A stretch of 64,000 nt of DNA from Formosa sp. Hel1_31_208 (GTDB lineage Bacteria; Bacteroidota; Bacteroidia; Flavobacteriales; Flavobacteriaceae). The notes below the pieces were generated by a model. The model saw nothing but the letters and a program-made list of their open reading frames with translations. It searched no databases and was not told the origin of the DNA. Positions 16,654 through 25,687 of this stretch are shown here, piece after piece. Within the stretch, counting starts at the first letter, position 1. Every line of letters begins with the position of its first letter. The translations under genes and the position numbers were made by a program. Location of the stretch: the NCBI RefSeq assembly GCF_900104785.1, contig NZ_LT629733.1:2016501-2080500 (forward strand), written 5' to 3'.

Positions 16654-18452
16654 CAATTACCCTTTTTATTCACCAATGGTTTGTTAAGCGTTTTAGTTTT
16701 TGATTTTTTAGACGGTTTTTTTACTGGAATCTTATCTTTTTTAGGTATTTGCCTTCCGGCTTTACTGCTATCATTCTTGGTTTTTTGTTGTGCAGTATCA
16801 ACGCGTTTCATTAAAGCATCATCAAAGAATTCTTCATCAGGTACAAGGGGTGCTAAACCTCTAATTTTTGGAAGATTTAAAGGAGGATCTTCACTAAACA
16901 AGTCTTCAACACTTTCTGGTTTTTCTTCACCTCGCCAGTCGAAACCTCTGAATTGCCTGGCATTTTTTGGAAACTGTGATTCTGGATAGATATCTCCATC
17001 TACCTGATTTATTAGTGTTATGAGTTTATAAGGCCCATCAAACTGCATATTAATACTTCCAGATTTAGATTTATTAATACCAATTAAGCTGTCATTGTCA
17101 TCTCTTGTGTAGAAAATTATTTCTGCATTTTTGATGATGTCCACATTGTACAATTCATTATCTGTGAACAATCCTATAAGTTTCTGACCTTTAATTTGAT
17201 TAAAACCGTCACCTAATGTGTCTTTGCTAATGAGAAAGGCATTGTCGAAGACTTTCAGTGAATCTAGTTCCTCTTTCTCTACGTTGGAAATGAGGTGTAT
17301 AGAGTCTCCAGTCATTTGATTGCCTATATTCCATATGACAGGTCGTCGCTTTACCGAAAACTCATCACCTTCAGAAAAGCGCTGTAGATTAATCAATTGA
17401 GTCAAGCCTGTTTTGTGGTCGGCATGAATGGAATCTGCCTTTCCACTCATATCAGTTTTATACATTTTGGCATTGTAATAAGCTCTTGTAATGCGATGCT
17501 CTGGTTTACCTGTAACCATTAAGGTATCGGCATGAATGTAAAGCGAATCGTTTTCTTGAACCGTTATCGCTAATGCGCGTTTGGTAATGAATACCGAATC
17601 TTTAGCACGAAAAACCTCTGCATAATGACCTTTAATTACACTCTTGTTAATGGTGTCGGTTACTATAATGTTATTTGTAGCAGAAGCGAAGTTACGTGTG
17701 CGATCAAAGAAGAGACTGTCTCCTTTAACTTCGCGATTATTATAATTTATTTTTGAGTTCTTTATAAAATAACCCGTGTCATTTTGAGTGTCATAAAAGC
17801 CGCGTTCACAATAGATCTTGCTAGAATCACCAACAATCGTTGATGGACCATACATGTATGCATGGCTCGTATCTGAATAAAAATCAAGTTGTTTAGTCTT
17901 TAAGGTGTAATCTGGATTGACAAGCACTACGTTTTTGAGAAAACGGTATTTGCTACTATCCATATAATAGCGACCTATCTGGCTCGTAATAGTTCCAGAT
18001 GAATCTCTAACCACTTTTCCTCTACTTATATAATAGGCCTGCTGCTTCGTGCGGTCAAAATATAATGTATCTGTGGTTAATATCGATTGCGGTTCTGTCA
18101 AGACCACGTCTCCAGCGGCAAAAGCGAGTTGTGTTATGCCACTATATTCGACGTAGTTGGACGTCATATTAATAGTGTCGCCTTGCTTCATACGCACATT
18201 GCTATAGGCTTCAATAAAATCTTCGTCTTGATAATATAAGGCTTTATCACACCACATATCAATGCCTTCATGAACAATATGAATTTGTCCTTGGTCACTT
18301 CTAACAAAAGTGGTTATGTTTTCGCTTATTAAAGTATCCTTAACGGTAAAACCAGAGTATTCAATAAAGATACGTTTCGGTTCTTGACAATAGGACAGCA
18401 ATGCTGAAAGACAACAGGCTGATATGATGATGTATTTGAATACTAGATTCAA
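16653..18452 (-). CDS. OstA-like / LptA-family periplasmic protein
   Basis: The 599-residue protein begins with a signal peptide (hydrophobic 8-22, ALLSYCQ). Many short beta-strand repeats follow, of the type 'DKALYYQDEDFIEAYSNVRMKQGDTINMTSNYVEYSG', typical of the OstA/LptA beta-jellyroll family. LptA-type proteins bridge lipopolysaccharide across the periplasm, so this is probably an LPS transport factor of Bacteroidota type. The last 100 residues are Lys/Pro-rich (KKDKIPVKKPSKKSKTKT) and likely disordered. A TATTTTTG promoter core lies 18 bases before its start. It is coupled to the aminotransferase gene downstream. Confidence 0.83.
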   Translation of the reverse strand: MNLVFKYIIISACCLSALLSYCQEPKRIFIEYSGFTVKDTLISENITTFVRSDQGQIHIVHEGIDMWCDKALYYQDEDFIEAYSNVRMKQGDTINMTSNYVEYSGITQLAFAAGDVVLTEPQSILTTDTLYFDRTKQQAYYISRGKVVRDSSGTITSQIGRYYMDSSKYRFLKNVVLVNPDYTLKTKQLDFYSDTSHAYMYGPSTIVGDSSKIYCERGFYDTQNDTGYFIKNSKINYNNREVKGDSLFFDRTRNFASATNNIIVTDTINKSVIKGHYAEVFRAKDSVFITKRALAITVQENDSLYIHADTLMVTGKPEHRITRAYYNAKMYKTDMSGKADSIHADHKTGLTQLINLQRFSEGDEFSVKRRPVIWNIGNQMTGDSIHLISNVEKEELDSLKVFDNAFLISKDTLGDGFNQIKGQKLIGLFTDNELYNVDIIKNAEIIFYTRDDNDSLIGINKSKSGSINMQFDGPYKLITLINQVDGDIYPESQFPKNARQFRGFDWRGEEKPESVEDLFSEDPPLNLPKIRGLAPLVPDEEFFDDALMKRVDTAQQKTKNDSSKAGRQIPKKDKIPVKKPSKKSKTKTLNKPLVNKKGN

Positions 18453-18469
18453 GGTGAAATGTTTTGTTC

Positions 18470-18477
18470 CAAAAATA
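18470..18477 (-). promoter_or_regulatory. Putative -7 promoter element (TATTTTTG) for the OstA-like gene
   Basis: The reverse complement of CAAAAATA gives TATTTTTG, 18 bases before the OstA-like ATG, so this gene can be transcribed apart from purA. No -33 TTG was seen. Confidence 0.4.
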
Positions 18478-18529
18478 ACTAATATCTCTTCGGAATAGTA
18501 TGCGTTAACAGATTTTTAATAGATGTGGT

Positions 18530-19804
18530 TTACACTCTATTAATGGTCTGTGTTCTATCTGGTCCTACAGAAACAATCGTAATTGGAATTTCCAATTCTT
18601 TTTCTAGAAAATTGATATAGTCATTTAGTTCTTTAGGAAATTCTGACACCGCTCTCATTGTTGTAAGATCTTCTTTCCAACCTTTGAAATCTGTATAAAT
18701 TGGTGTTACATTTTCCGCTTCGATATTAAAGGGTAGGTGAGTGATGGTCTCTCCTTTGTATTTATAGGCTGTACATACTTTTAAGGTTTTAAACCCTGAA
18801 AGCACATCGCCTTTCATCATACTTAGTTGTGTGACACCATTAACCTGACAAGCGTATTTAAGAGCCACAAGGTCTAACCAACCACATCGTCTAGGTCTTC
18901 CTGTTACAGCGCCAAACTCATGACCAATACGTGCCATTTCTGCTCCAGTCTTATCAAATAATTCCGTCGGAAATGGTCCTGAACCCACACGAGTGGTATA
19001 TGCTTTAAATATTCCAAAAACTTCACCTATTTTATTAGGCGCTACGCCTAATCCCGTACAAGCACCAGAGGCTGTTGTATTAGAAGAAGTTACAAATGGA
19101 TAAGTTCCAAAGTCAATATCTAAAAGTGAGCCTTGTGCACCTTCTGCTAAAATTGGTTTCCCGTTTTTTAGAGCTTGATTAAGATATTCTTCGCTGTCTA
19201 TAAATTGCAATTCTTTTAAGCGCTCAACAGCTGAAAAGAATTCATCTTCCATTTCTTTTAAATTATATTGAATATCTACATTGTAGAAACCAATCATTGC
19301 TTCGTGCTTATTGGCTAGTGCTCTATATTTTTCTTTCCAATTGTCTAATTCTAAATCGCCAATTCTAATTCCATTGCGACCTGTTTTATCCATGTAAGTC
19401 GGACCAATACCTTTTAAGGTTGATCCAATTTTAGCTTTGCCTTTAGAGGCTTCAGAAGCCGCATCAAGTAAGCGATGTGTTGGTAAAATGACATGTGCTT
19501 TTCTCGAGATAATAAGATTTGACTTATAGTCGAGATTAAATTGATCTAAGCCATCTAATTCCTGTACAAAAACGACAGGGTCAATAACTACACCATTTCC
19601 TATAACATTTATAGAAGTGTCATGAAAAATTCCTGAAGGAATCGTTCTTAAAACATGTTTGATACCATCAAATTCAAGAGTGTGTCCTGCATTAGGTCCA
19701 CCTTGAAAACGTGCAATAATATTGTAATTAGAGGTAAGAACATCAACAATTTTTCCTTTGCCTTCGTCGCCCCATTGTAGTCCTAGTAGTAAATCTACTG
19801 CCAT
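18530..19804 (-). CDS. purA: Adenylosuccinate synthetase PurA
   Basis: PurA joins IMP and aspartate using GTP to make adenylosuccinate, the first step from IMP to AMP. It is 424 residues, the standard length. It has the P-loop-like QWGDEGKGK (10-18), GPNAGHTL, the GIGPTYMDK region, 'TGRPRRCGWLDLVAL' and the C-terminal 'VSVGPDRTQTI'. It follows the Fur-family gene by 7 bases on the same strand and so shares the Rel-Fur transcript. PurA is a known target of (p)ppGpp in other bacteria, which makes that order notable. Confidence 0.97.
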   Translation of the reverse strand: MAVDLLLGLQWGDEGKGKIVDVLTSNYNIIARFQGGPNAGHTLEFDGIKHVLRTIPSGIFHDTSINVIGNGVVIDPVVFVQELDGLDQFNLDYKSNLIISRKAHVILPTHRLLDAASEASKGKAKIGSTLKGIGPTYMDKTGRNGIRIGDLELDNWKEKYRALANKHEAMIGFYNVDIQYNLKEMEDEFFSAVERLKELQFIDSEEYLNQALKNGKPILAEGAQGSLLDIDFGTYPFVTSSNTTASGACTGLGVAPNKIGEVFGIFKAYTTRVGSGPFPTELFDKTGAEMARIGHEFGAVTGRPRRCGWLDLVALKYACQVNGVTQLSMMKGDVLSGFKTLKVCTAYKYKGETITHLPFNIEAENVTPIYTDFKGWKEDLTTMRAVSEFPKELNDYINFLEKELEIPITIVSVGPDRTQTINRV

Positions 19805-19811
19805 TGTGTAA

Positions 19812-20267
19812 TTAGTTAGTTGGTTTGTTTTTTATTCCGTAAAAGTAGAGTGAGTGATTTGATATAGAAATGTCAAATACCTCTTCAATTGTTTGTTTAA
19901 TAGATTGAATTCGTGGGTCACAAAACTCAATCACTTCTCCTGTATCTGTTAAAATAACATGATCATGTTGTTTGTCGAAATAGGATTTTTCATAGTGAGC
20001 CTGATTTTGTCCAAACTGATGTTTTCTCACCAAACCACATTCCATTAAGATTTCAATGGTATTGTATAGGGTTGCACGACTTACACGATAGTTTTTATTC
20101 TTCATTTTGATATATAAAGATTCAATATCAAAATGTTCTTCACTATCATAGATTTCCTGCAGAATAGCGTAACGCTCTGGAGTTTTTCTGTGGCCCTTTT
20201 CACCGAGAAATGTTGTAAATACATTTTTTACAATTTCTTGATGACTCTGTTCTGTTTTATCACTCAT
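19812..20267 (-). CDS. Fur-family transcriptional regulator (lacks the zinc-knuckle cysteines)
   Basis: The 151-residue protein has the Fur winged helix: '[16 protein letters not shown]' then the recognition helix '[21 protein letters not shown]'. The dimerisation part keeps the HDH metal motif ([17 protein letters not shown]). Where Fur/PerR usually have CxxC, this one has TDTG, and the C-terminal CxxC is also missing. The structural zinc site is therefore absent, a Fur/Zur/PerR-like variant common in Bacteroidota. It sits between rel (26-base gap) and purA (7-base gap). The target metal is unknown. Confidence 0.88.
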   Translation of the reverse strand: MSDKTEQSHQEIVKNVFTTFLGEKGHRKTPERYAILQEIYDSEEHFDIESLYIKMKNKNYRVSRATLYNTIEILMECGLVRKHQFGQNQAHYEKSYFDKQHDHVILTDTGEVIEFCDPRIQSIKQTIEEVFDISISNHSLYFYGIKNKPTN

Positions 20268-20277
20268 AATTAAGGTG

Positions 20278-20285
20278 CAAATTTA
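20278..20285 (-). promoter_or_regulatory. Putative -7 promoter element (TAAATTTG)
   Basis: TAAATTTG on the minus strand lies 10 bases before the Fur-family ATG, in the short gap after rel. It would give an almost leaderless fur-purA transcript in addition to read-through from rel. Confidence 0.35.
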
Positions 20286-20293
20286 CACAATTT

Positions 20294-22498
20294 TTACACT
20301 CTAGTGACCTTATCAATCCCATTAATTTTTTTGAGATTATCCATCAGCTTTTTGAGCATATTGTTATTGGTTACGACGACATTAATTTTTCCAGTGAAAA
20401 CGCCATCGTCAGATTCAAAGCTAATGCTTTTCATGTTCACATGCATGTTTGAAGAGATAACTTCAGTAATGTTATTTACTAATCCCAAATTATCAATACC
20501 AGAGAGTTTTATTTGTGTTGCAAATTCCTGTTGTGTCGAATCAATCCATTTTGCCTGCATGATCCGATATGCATAATTGGATCGTAAACTCAAGGCGTTC
20601 GGACAATTTTTTTTATGAACTTTTATACCGTCATTAATAGTCAAGAACCCAAAAACAGGGTCTCCTGGGATAGGGTTGCAGCATTCTGATAATTTATAAT
20701 CTAGCTTTTGCTCTTCTTTGCCGAAGACTAGTTGATCGTATTTTGAGGTAATCTCATCTTTATCAATATCTGCTATCACCGTCGGTTTACGGATTTTATT
20801 TTTTATATAGCTCATAAACATATTGCTTCTAGAAGAAGCATACTCTTTGAGCATTTTATTATCTATAGTTCCAATTCCAACACGATAAAATAAATCCAAA
20901 CTTGTTTTTAATTTGAAGTAATTAACCATTTCATTCACTGATTTTTCATCCAGTGAAATTTTTAGTTGTTTCAGCTTTCGTCTTAAGATTTCTTTACCGT
21001 CTTCAGCAACATCTTTTTTGTCTGCTTTTAGAGATGATTTAATTTTACTTCGGGCTCTTGCCGTAGTTGCGTAATCTAGCCAGTTGCGATTAGGTTTGAC
21101 ATTATCGGAGGTCAAGATTTCAATTTGATCACCACTATTTAATTCATGACTTAGCGGTACAAGTTTACCATTGACTTTAGCCCCTCTGGTTTTCATTCCC
21201 ACTTCGGTATGAACACTAAATGCAAAATCTAGAGGTGTCGCACCTTTTGGCAAAGATTTCAAGTCGCCTTTCGGTGAGAACACAAATATTTCTTTAGAAT
21301 AGAGATTGAGTTTAAATTGTTCTACAAAATCAACCGCATTGGTTTCATTACTTTCGAGAGCTTCCTGTAATTTATCAATCCAAGTATCTAATGCATCTTC
21401 ACTATCACCTTGCTTATACTTATAATGAGCTGCATATCCCTTCTCGGCAATTTCATTCATCCGCTCACTTCTAATTTGAACTTCTACCCATTTACTTTTT
21501 GGTCCCATTACTGTGATATGTAATGCCTCATATCCTGTTGATTTAGGTGAGGAAATCCAGTCTCTCAGACGTGTTGGATTCGGAATAAAATTATCAGTGA
21601 CAATAGAGTAGATTTTCCAAGCTAAGAATTTTTCATTTTTCAGATCCGATTTATAAATAATACGAACAGCAAACTTGTCGTAGATTTCTTCGAAGTCAAC
21701 ACCTTGCTTCAAAATCTTCTTTCTTATGGAATAAATGGATTTTGGCCGACCTTTAATTTCGTAGTTAAGCCCTTCTTTATCTAAAGAATCTTTAATTTCT
21801 TTAGAGAAAGTTTTAATATAGTCATCTTGTTCTTCTTTACTCTCTTGTATTTTTTCTGCAAGATCATTGTAAACTTCAGGTTCGGTATATTTTAGTCCTA
21901 AATCTTCAAGCTCCGTTTTGATATTATAGAGTCCAATACGATGTGCTAGAGGCGCATATATGTATAAAGTTTCAGAAGCTATTTTTTCCTGTTTGTCAGG
22001 ACGCATAGAGTCCATAGTTTGCATATTATGGAGTCGGTCAGCAATTTTGATAATAATCACTCGAACATCATCGTGGAGTGTGAGCAGCATCTTGCGGAAA
22101 TTCTCTGCTTGCGTAGACACATCAGCATCTTTACTCAATGATGAAATTTTTGTTAAGCCATCAACGATTCGTGCGACGGTTTCACCAAATAAACGCTCAA
22201 TATCATCTTTGGTATAGTCTTCATTATCTTCTACAACATCATGAAGTAATGCTGCGGCAATACACGTAGCATCCAAACCGATTTCACTTGCGACAATTTT
22301 AGCCACGGCAATCGGATGGAAAATATATGCTTCTCCAGATTTTCTACGTTGACCATTATGCGCATCTACAGCCACTTCAAAGGCATGGCGAATGAGCTTT
22401 TTATCTTCTTTTGTTAGCGTTTGATAACTGACTTTTAGAAGCTCTTTGTAGGCTTTTGTAATCTCAGCATTTTCTTTTTCTATCTCTACCTCAGTCAT
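20294..22498 (-). CDS. Bifunctional (p)ppGpp synthetase/hydrolase (Rel/SpoT)
   Basis: The 734-residue long RSH protein has all domains in order. The HD hydrolase has HD at His86-Asp87 in LLHDVVEDNEDY. The synthetase has 'GRPKSIYSIRKK' and 'GYEALHITVMG'. The TGS domain begins 'IFVFSPKGDLKSLPKGATPLDFAF'. A zinc-finger-like 'CCNPIPGDPVFGF' and a C-terminal ACT domain close the protein. It makes and degrades the stringent alarmone. The ATG at 22498 fits the family. It heads a transcription unit with the Fur-family regulator and purA. Confidence 0.95.
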   Translation of the reverse strand: MTEVEIEKENAEITKAYKELLKVSYQTLTKEDKKLIRHAFEVAVDAHNGQRRKSGEAYIFHPIAVAKIVASEIGLDATCIAAALLHDVVEDNEDYTKDDIERLFGETVARIVDGLTKISSLSKDADVSTQAENFRKMLLTLHDDVRVIIIKIADRLHNMQTMDSMRPDKQEKIASETLYIYAPLAHRIGLYNIKTELEDLGLKYTEPEVYNDLAEKIQESKEEQDDYIKTFSKEIKDSLDKEGLNYEIKGRPKSIYSIRKKILKQGVDFEEIYDKFAVRIIYKSDLKNEKFLAWKIYSIVTDNFIPNPTRLRDWISSPKSTGYEALHITVMGPKSKWVEVQIRSERMNEIAEKGYAAHYKYKQGDSEDALDTWIDKLQEALESNETNAVDFVEQFKLNLYSKEIFVFSPKGDLKSLPKGATPLDFAFSVHTEVGMKTRGAKVNGKLVPLSHELNSGDQIEILTSDNVKPNRNWLDYATTARARSKIKSSLKADKKDVAEDGKEILRRKLKQLKISLDEKSVNEMVNYFKLKTSLDLFYRVGIGTIDNKMLKEYASSRSNMFMSYIKNKIRKPTVIADIDKDEITSKYDQLVFGKEEQKLDYKLSECCNPIPGDPVFGFLTINDGIKVHKKNCPNALSLRSNYAYRIMQAKWIDSTQQEFATQIKLSGIDNLGLVNNITEVISSNMHVNMKSISFESDDGVFTGKINVVVTNNNMLKKLMDNLKKINGIDKVTRV

Positions 22499-22611
22499 AG
22501 AACTAAAGTAACAATAAGAAATTTAATGTGCAATGGGTTTTTAGGTTAGTTTTTGAATTTTATTACGGAGAATTATAATCGGTATTCTCAGTTATTTTTA
22601 TAATTATTGAT

Positions 22612-23844
22612 TTAACTTCTCAAGTTTCTAACCCGCTCCAATAAGGTAGGATGTGAATAATGCACAAAGACATAAGACGAATGTGGTGTTAAATTACTCA
22701 AACTGCTTTTTGAAAGTTTTTTAAGCGATGTAATTAATGGGGCAGACGCATAGGTGCTTTTGGCGTAATCATCGGCTTGATATTCAAACTGACGCGAGAC
22801 ATAATTCATTATGAGTCCTGTGACTTCTGAAATAGGAGAGTAGAGGAGTCCGAATGCAATCAATCCCACATGAAAGCTTGGAATATCAACACCTAAAGCA
22901 TTTGACAACAAAGGATTTGAAATGAATATGGATAAAATATACAGCGTTAATCCTGTAAGTAAGATAGAAGCGACTAAGTTAAATACAATATGTTTCTTTT
23001 TATAATGACCAACTTCATGAGCTAATACAGCGACGATTTCTTCTTCGTCAAGATCCTTTATTAAAGTATCGTAAAGCGTGACTCGTTTTTCATTACCAAA
23101 ACCAGAAAAATAAGCATTAGCTTTTGTGCTTCGCTTGGAGCCATCAATCACAAAGATTTTATTGAGGCTAAATCCAACAGACGTCGCATACTCTGAAATT
23201 TTCTCACGCAAACTACCTTCTTCTAAAGGAGTTTGTTTATTAAATAAGGGCACAATGAGTTTGGAATAAAACATATTCATAAATACAGTAAAAACTGTGA
23301 CAATAGCCCATGCATATAACCAAAAGGATTCTTGTGTCTGTTGATAGAACCAAATGATTGAAGCTAAGATTCCACCTCCGATAACAGCCATCATAAACAA
23401 GCCTTTAAACTTATCGAGAATAAAGGTCTTTTTTGTAGTTTTATTAAAACCGAATTGTTCTTCAATCACAAAGGTTTTGTAATAACTAAATGGAGTGGAG
23501 ATGATATCGCTGCCTAGCATGATAATTCCGAAGAACACTAAAGGAACAATAATCGGGTCTTCCGTATAACTTCTAGCTATGGTATCTACGTATTCAAAGC
23601 CGTCAAATATTAAAAATCCTAAGGTTAAAGCTAATGAAAACAGGGAGCTCCAAATTCCAAATTTGTAATTGGTCTTTTTATAGGCTTGAGATTTTTTATA
23701 TTCGACTTCATCGTATACGTCTTGTAATTCCTGCGGAACTGCATCATTATAATGTTTGGCATTAAGTGCATCTATAATTTTATCGATAATAAAATCGACT
23801 GTAATAATTCCTATGATGATAAAAAATAATGTAGTTGCGGTCAT
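22612..23844 (-). CDS. M48 zinc metalloprotease (Ste24/CAAX-protease-like)
   Basis: The 410-residue integral membrane protease has the zinc motif HEVGH at 276-280 and a third-ligand Glu in 'QFEYQADDYA'. Six to seven hydrophobic helices are visible, two of them after the zinc motif, the Ste24 layout. Residues 239-246 (STKANAYF) match the substrate-binding N-A-Y-F pattern. It probably degrades misfolded membrane proteins. It starts three bases after the RNA methyltransferase stop, so both are on one transcript. Confidence 0.92.
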   Translation of the reverse strand: MTATTLFFIIIGIITVDFIIDKIIDALNAKHYNDAVPQELQDVYDEVEYKKSQAYKKTNYKFGIWSSLFSLALTLGFLIFDGFEYVDTIARSYTEDPIIVPLVFFGIIMLGSDIISTPFSYYKTFVIEEQFGFNKTTKKTFILDKFKGLFMMAVIGGGILASIIWFYQQTQESFWLYAWAIVTVFTVFMNMFYSKLIVPLFNKQTPLEEGSLREKISEYATSVGFSLNKIFVIDGSKRSTKANAYFSGFGNEKRVTLYDTLIKDLDEEEIVAVLAHEVGHYKKKHIVFNLVASILLTGLTLYILSIFISNPLLSNALGVDIPSFHVGLIAFGLLYSPISEVTGLIMNYVSRQFEYQADDYAKSTYASAPLITSLKKLSKSSLSNLTPHSSYVFVHYSHPTLLERVRNLRS

Positions 23845-23847
23845 TTA

Positions 23848-24648
23848 TTATTTAAAATTTCGTTGTCGTTTGGCTTCAAAAATAAGAATTCCTGCGGCCA
23901 CTGAAACATTCATGCTATCAATTTCACCCTGCATAGGAATAATAATGTTTTGTGTAGCACTCATTATCCAAGCATCGCTTAAACCTGTAGCTTCTGTACC
24001 CACAATAATTGCTGTAGGTGATGTGTAATCTTGAGTATGATAAGCAACAGAGGCTTGCAATGCAGCACAATACATAGAGATGTTATGCTCTTTTAAAAAG
24101 CTAATGATGTCATTAGTGCTGCCAAGACCTATCTGATTGGTGAACACACAACCAACACTAGATCGAATAATGTTTGGATTATATAAGTCTCCTTTCGGAT
24201 TGGCGATAATGACGGCATCCACATGCGCTGCGTCTGCAGTGCGTAAAATGGCGCCTATATTGCCTGGTTTCTCAGGAGCTTCTGCGACCAAGATTAACGG
24301 ATTCTCACTGCTAAAACGTATCGTGTTGATATCATGTGATTTACTATTCGCAATAGCAATAACACCTTCGGTAGTATCACGATGTGCAAGCTTTTGAAAA
24401 ACATCTTTTGAAATTTCGATGAGTTCTGTATCAGCTGGAATAATTGAACTAACCTGTTCTTCGGAAATTAATTCAGAATAAAACAATACACTTTTGATTT
24501 GGTAGTTAGCTTTAATGGCTAATGACAATTCTCGTTGTCCCTCAATAACAAAACATCCTGTTTTTTTGCGCTCACGAGACTTTTCCTTTAAAACAACGAT
24601 TTGTTTTATAAGTGCATTTTGAGTACTGGTTATGGCCTTGTGTTGCAT
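23848..24648 (-). CDS. SpoU (TrmH) family RNA 2'-O-methyltransferase
   Basis: This is a 266-residue SPOUT methyltransferase. The N-terminal part (1-95) is a substrate-binding domain with 'RERKKTGCFVIEGQRELSLAI'. The catalytic knot contains EKPGNIGAILRTADAA, 'IIVGTEATGLSDAW' and 'SMNVSVAAGILIFE', the three SpoU motifs. It probably methylates rRNA, as RlmB or TsnR-type enzymes do; the exact site is not evident. It heads a two-gene unit with the M48 protease. Confidence 0.9.
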   Translation of the reverse strand: MQHKAITSTQNALIKQIVVLKEKSRERKKTGCFVIEGQRELSLAIKANYQIKSVLFYSELISEEQVSSIIPADTELIEISKDVFQKLAHRDTTEGVIAIANSKSHDINTIRFSSENPLILVAEAPEKPGNIGAILRTADAAHVDAVIIANPKGDLYNPNIIRSSVGCVFTNQIGLGSTNDIISFLKEHNISMYCAALQASVAYHTQDYTSPTAIIVGTEATGLSDAWIMSATQNIIIPMQGEIDSMNVSVAAGILIFEAKRQRNFK

Positions 24649-24679
24649 TCTAAGTTAAATTCTAGATCATTGATCGTCG

Positions 24680-24687
24680 CAAATTTA
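24680..24687 (-). promoter_or_regulatory. Putative -7 promoter element (TAAATTTG)
   Basis: TAAATTTG on the minus strand lies 32 bases before the SpoU methyltransferase ATG. No -33 TTG was seen. Confidence 0.4.
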
Positions 24688-24774
24688 CACTTTTATCTCA
24701 CATGATAATGCTTAAGGTAGTCATTGGTGTTTGCTAAGATCTTGTTGAATAACAACTCTGTTTCAATTTTAATA

Positions 24775-24782
24775 TATTTTTG
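24775..24782 (+). promoter_or_regulatory. Putative -7 promoter element (TATTTTTG)
   Basis: TATTTTTG lies 40 bases before the lipoprotein gene at 24822, pointing to a monocistronic transcript. The nearest TTG is 27 bases upstream of it, rather far for a -33 element. Confidence 0.4.
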
Positions 24783-24821
24783 TAAACTATTCCATCTACC
24801 TTCGTCTAAATCCAAAATCAA

Positions 24822-25637
24822 ATGAATTATCTTATGAAACTTAAAGGTTTAGTTGTATTTGTACTTATGATGTTGACATCATGTAAATCGGATAAATCTG
24901 TAGACGCAGTAACTTCTATAGATTACGCTAATGAAGAATTAGATGTAACGACCAGTACATATCCAGAGACCATGACGAAAGTATTCGATGCGCACGGTGG
25001 TATTGATGCATGGAACCAAATGAAGTCTTTGTCTTTTTCTATGGAAAAGCCTGACGGTGTGGAAGTAACGACAACAAATTTAAAAACACGAGCCGAACGT
25101 ATTGATTCACCATCCTATTCTATGGGATTTGATGGTGAGACGCTTTGGGTAAATGAGAAAACGGGTAAAGCTTATAACGGTAATGCTAGGTTTTATAAAG
25201 GTTTGTATATGTATTTCTACGCAATGCCATTTATTTTTGGTGATGATGGCATTATATACGAAGAGGCTAAACCACTTGTGTTTGAAGGAAAATCATACCC
25301 AGGAATTTTAATTTCCTACGAGACTGGAATAGGGGAGTCTTCTCACGATCAATACATCGTATATTATGATGCTGAGAGCGGACAAATGGCATGGTTAGGT
25401 TATACAGTTACTTTTGGTAAAGAAGAGAAAAGTAAAGACTTTCATTTTATTAAATACAGTCAATGGCAAACTGTTAATGGGGTAGTATTGCCAAAACGTT
25501 TGGATTGGTATAATTATGAAAATAATCTACCAACAGAAAAACGAAATAGTGTCGAATTTATAAATGTTGTTGTTTCTGAAACTGCTCCAGATTCTTCACT
25601 ATTTACAATGATTGAAGGTGCTAGAGTTATAGAATAA
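24822..25637 (+). CDS. DUF6503-like lipoprotein
   Basis: The 271-residue lipoprotein has a signal ending in MLTSCKSD, with the lipidated Cys near residue 21. The mature part has 'MTKVFDAHGGIDAWNQMKSLSFSME' and 'FDGETLWVNEKTGKAY', which I recognise as DUF6503-like, a beta-rich family resembling LolA/outer-membrane lipoprotein carriers. A second ATG at 24834 could also start the gene. It is alone on the plus strand, bounded by its own terminator. Function unknown; a lipid-binding role is inferred from the fold only. Confidence 0.8.
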   Translation: MNYLMKLKGLVVFVLMMLTSCKSDKSVDAVTSIDYANEELDVTTSTYPETMTKVFDAHGGIDAWNQMKSLSFSMEKPDGVEVTTTNLKTRAERIDSPSYSMGFDGETLWVNEKTGKAYNGNARFYKGLYMYFYAMPFIFGDDGIIYEEAKPLVFEGKSYPGILISYETGIGESSHDQYIVYYDAESGQMAWLGYTVTFGKEEKSKDFHFIKYSQWQTVNGVVLPKRLDWYNYENNLPTEKRNSVEFINVVVSETAPDSSLFTMIEGARVIE

Positions 25638-25651
25638 AGGGTATTTCAATA

Positions 25652-25684
25652 AAAAAGCGTCGTTAGACAATAACAACGCTTTTA
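25652..25684. terminator. Intrinsic terminator between convergent genes
   Basis: AAAAGCGTCGTT pairs with AACAACGCTTTT with a single mismatch, then T residues follow. It lies between the DUF6503-like gene and the convergent phosphatase gene and works in both directions. Confidence 0.75.
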
Positions 25685-25687
25685 ATA

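Noticed and set aside
16609..16989. Open frame of 126 codons on the plus strand across the OstA-like/aminotransferase junction
   Set aside because: It is antisense to a Lys/Pro-rich tail and the aminotransferase start; low-complexity translation.
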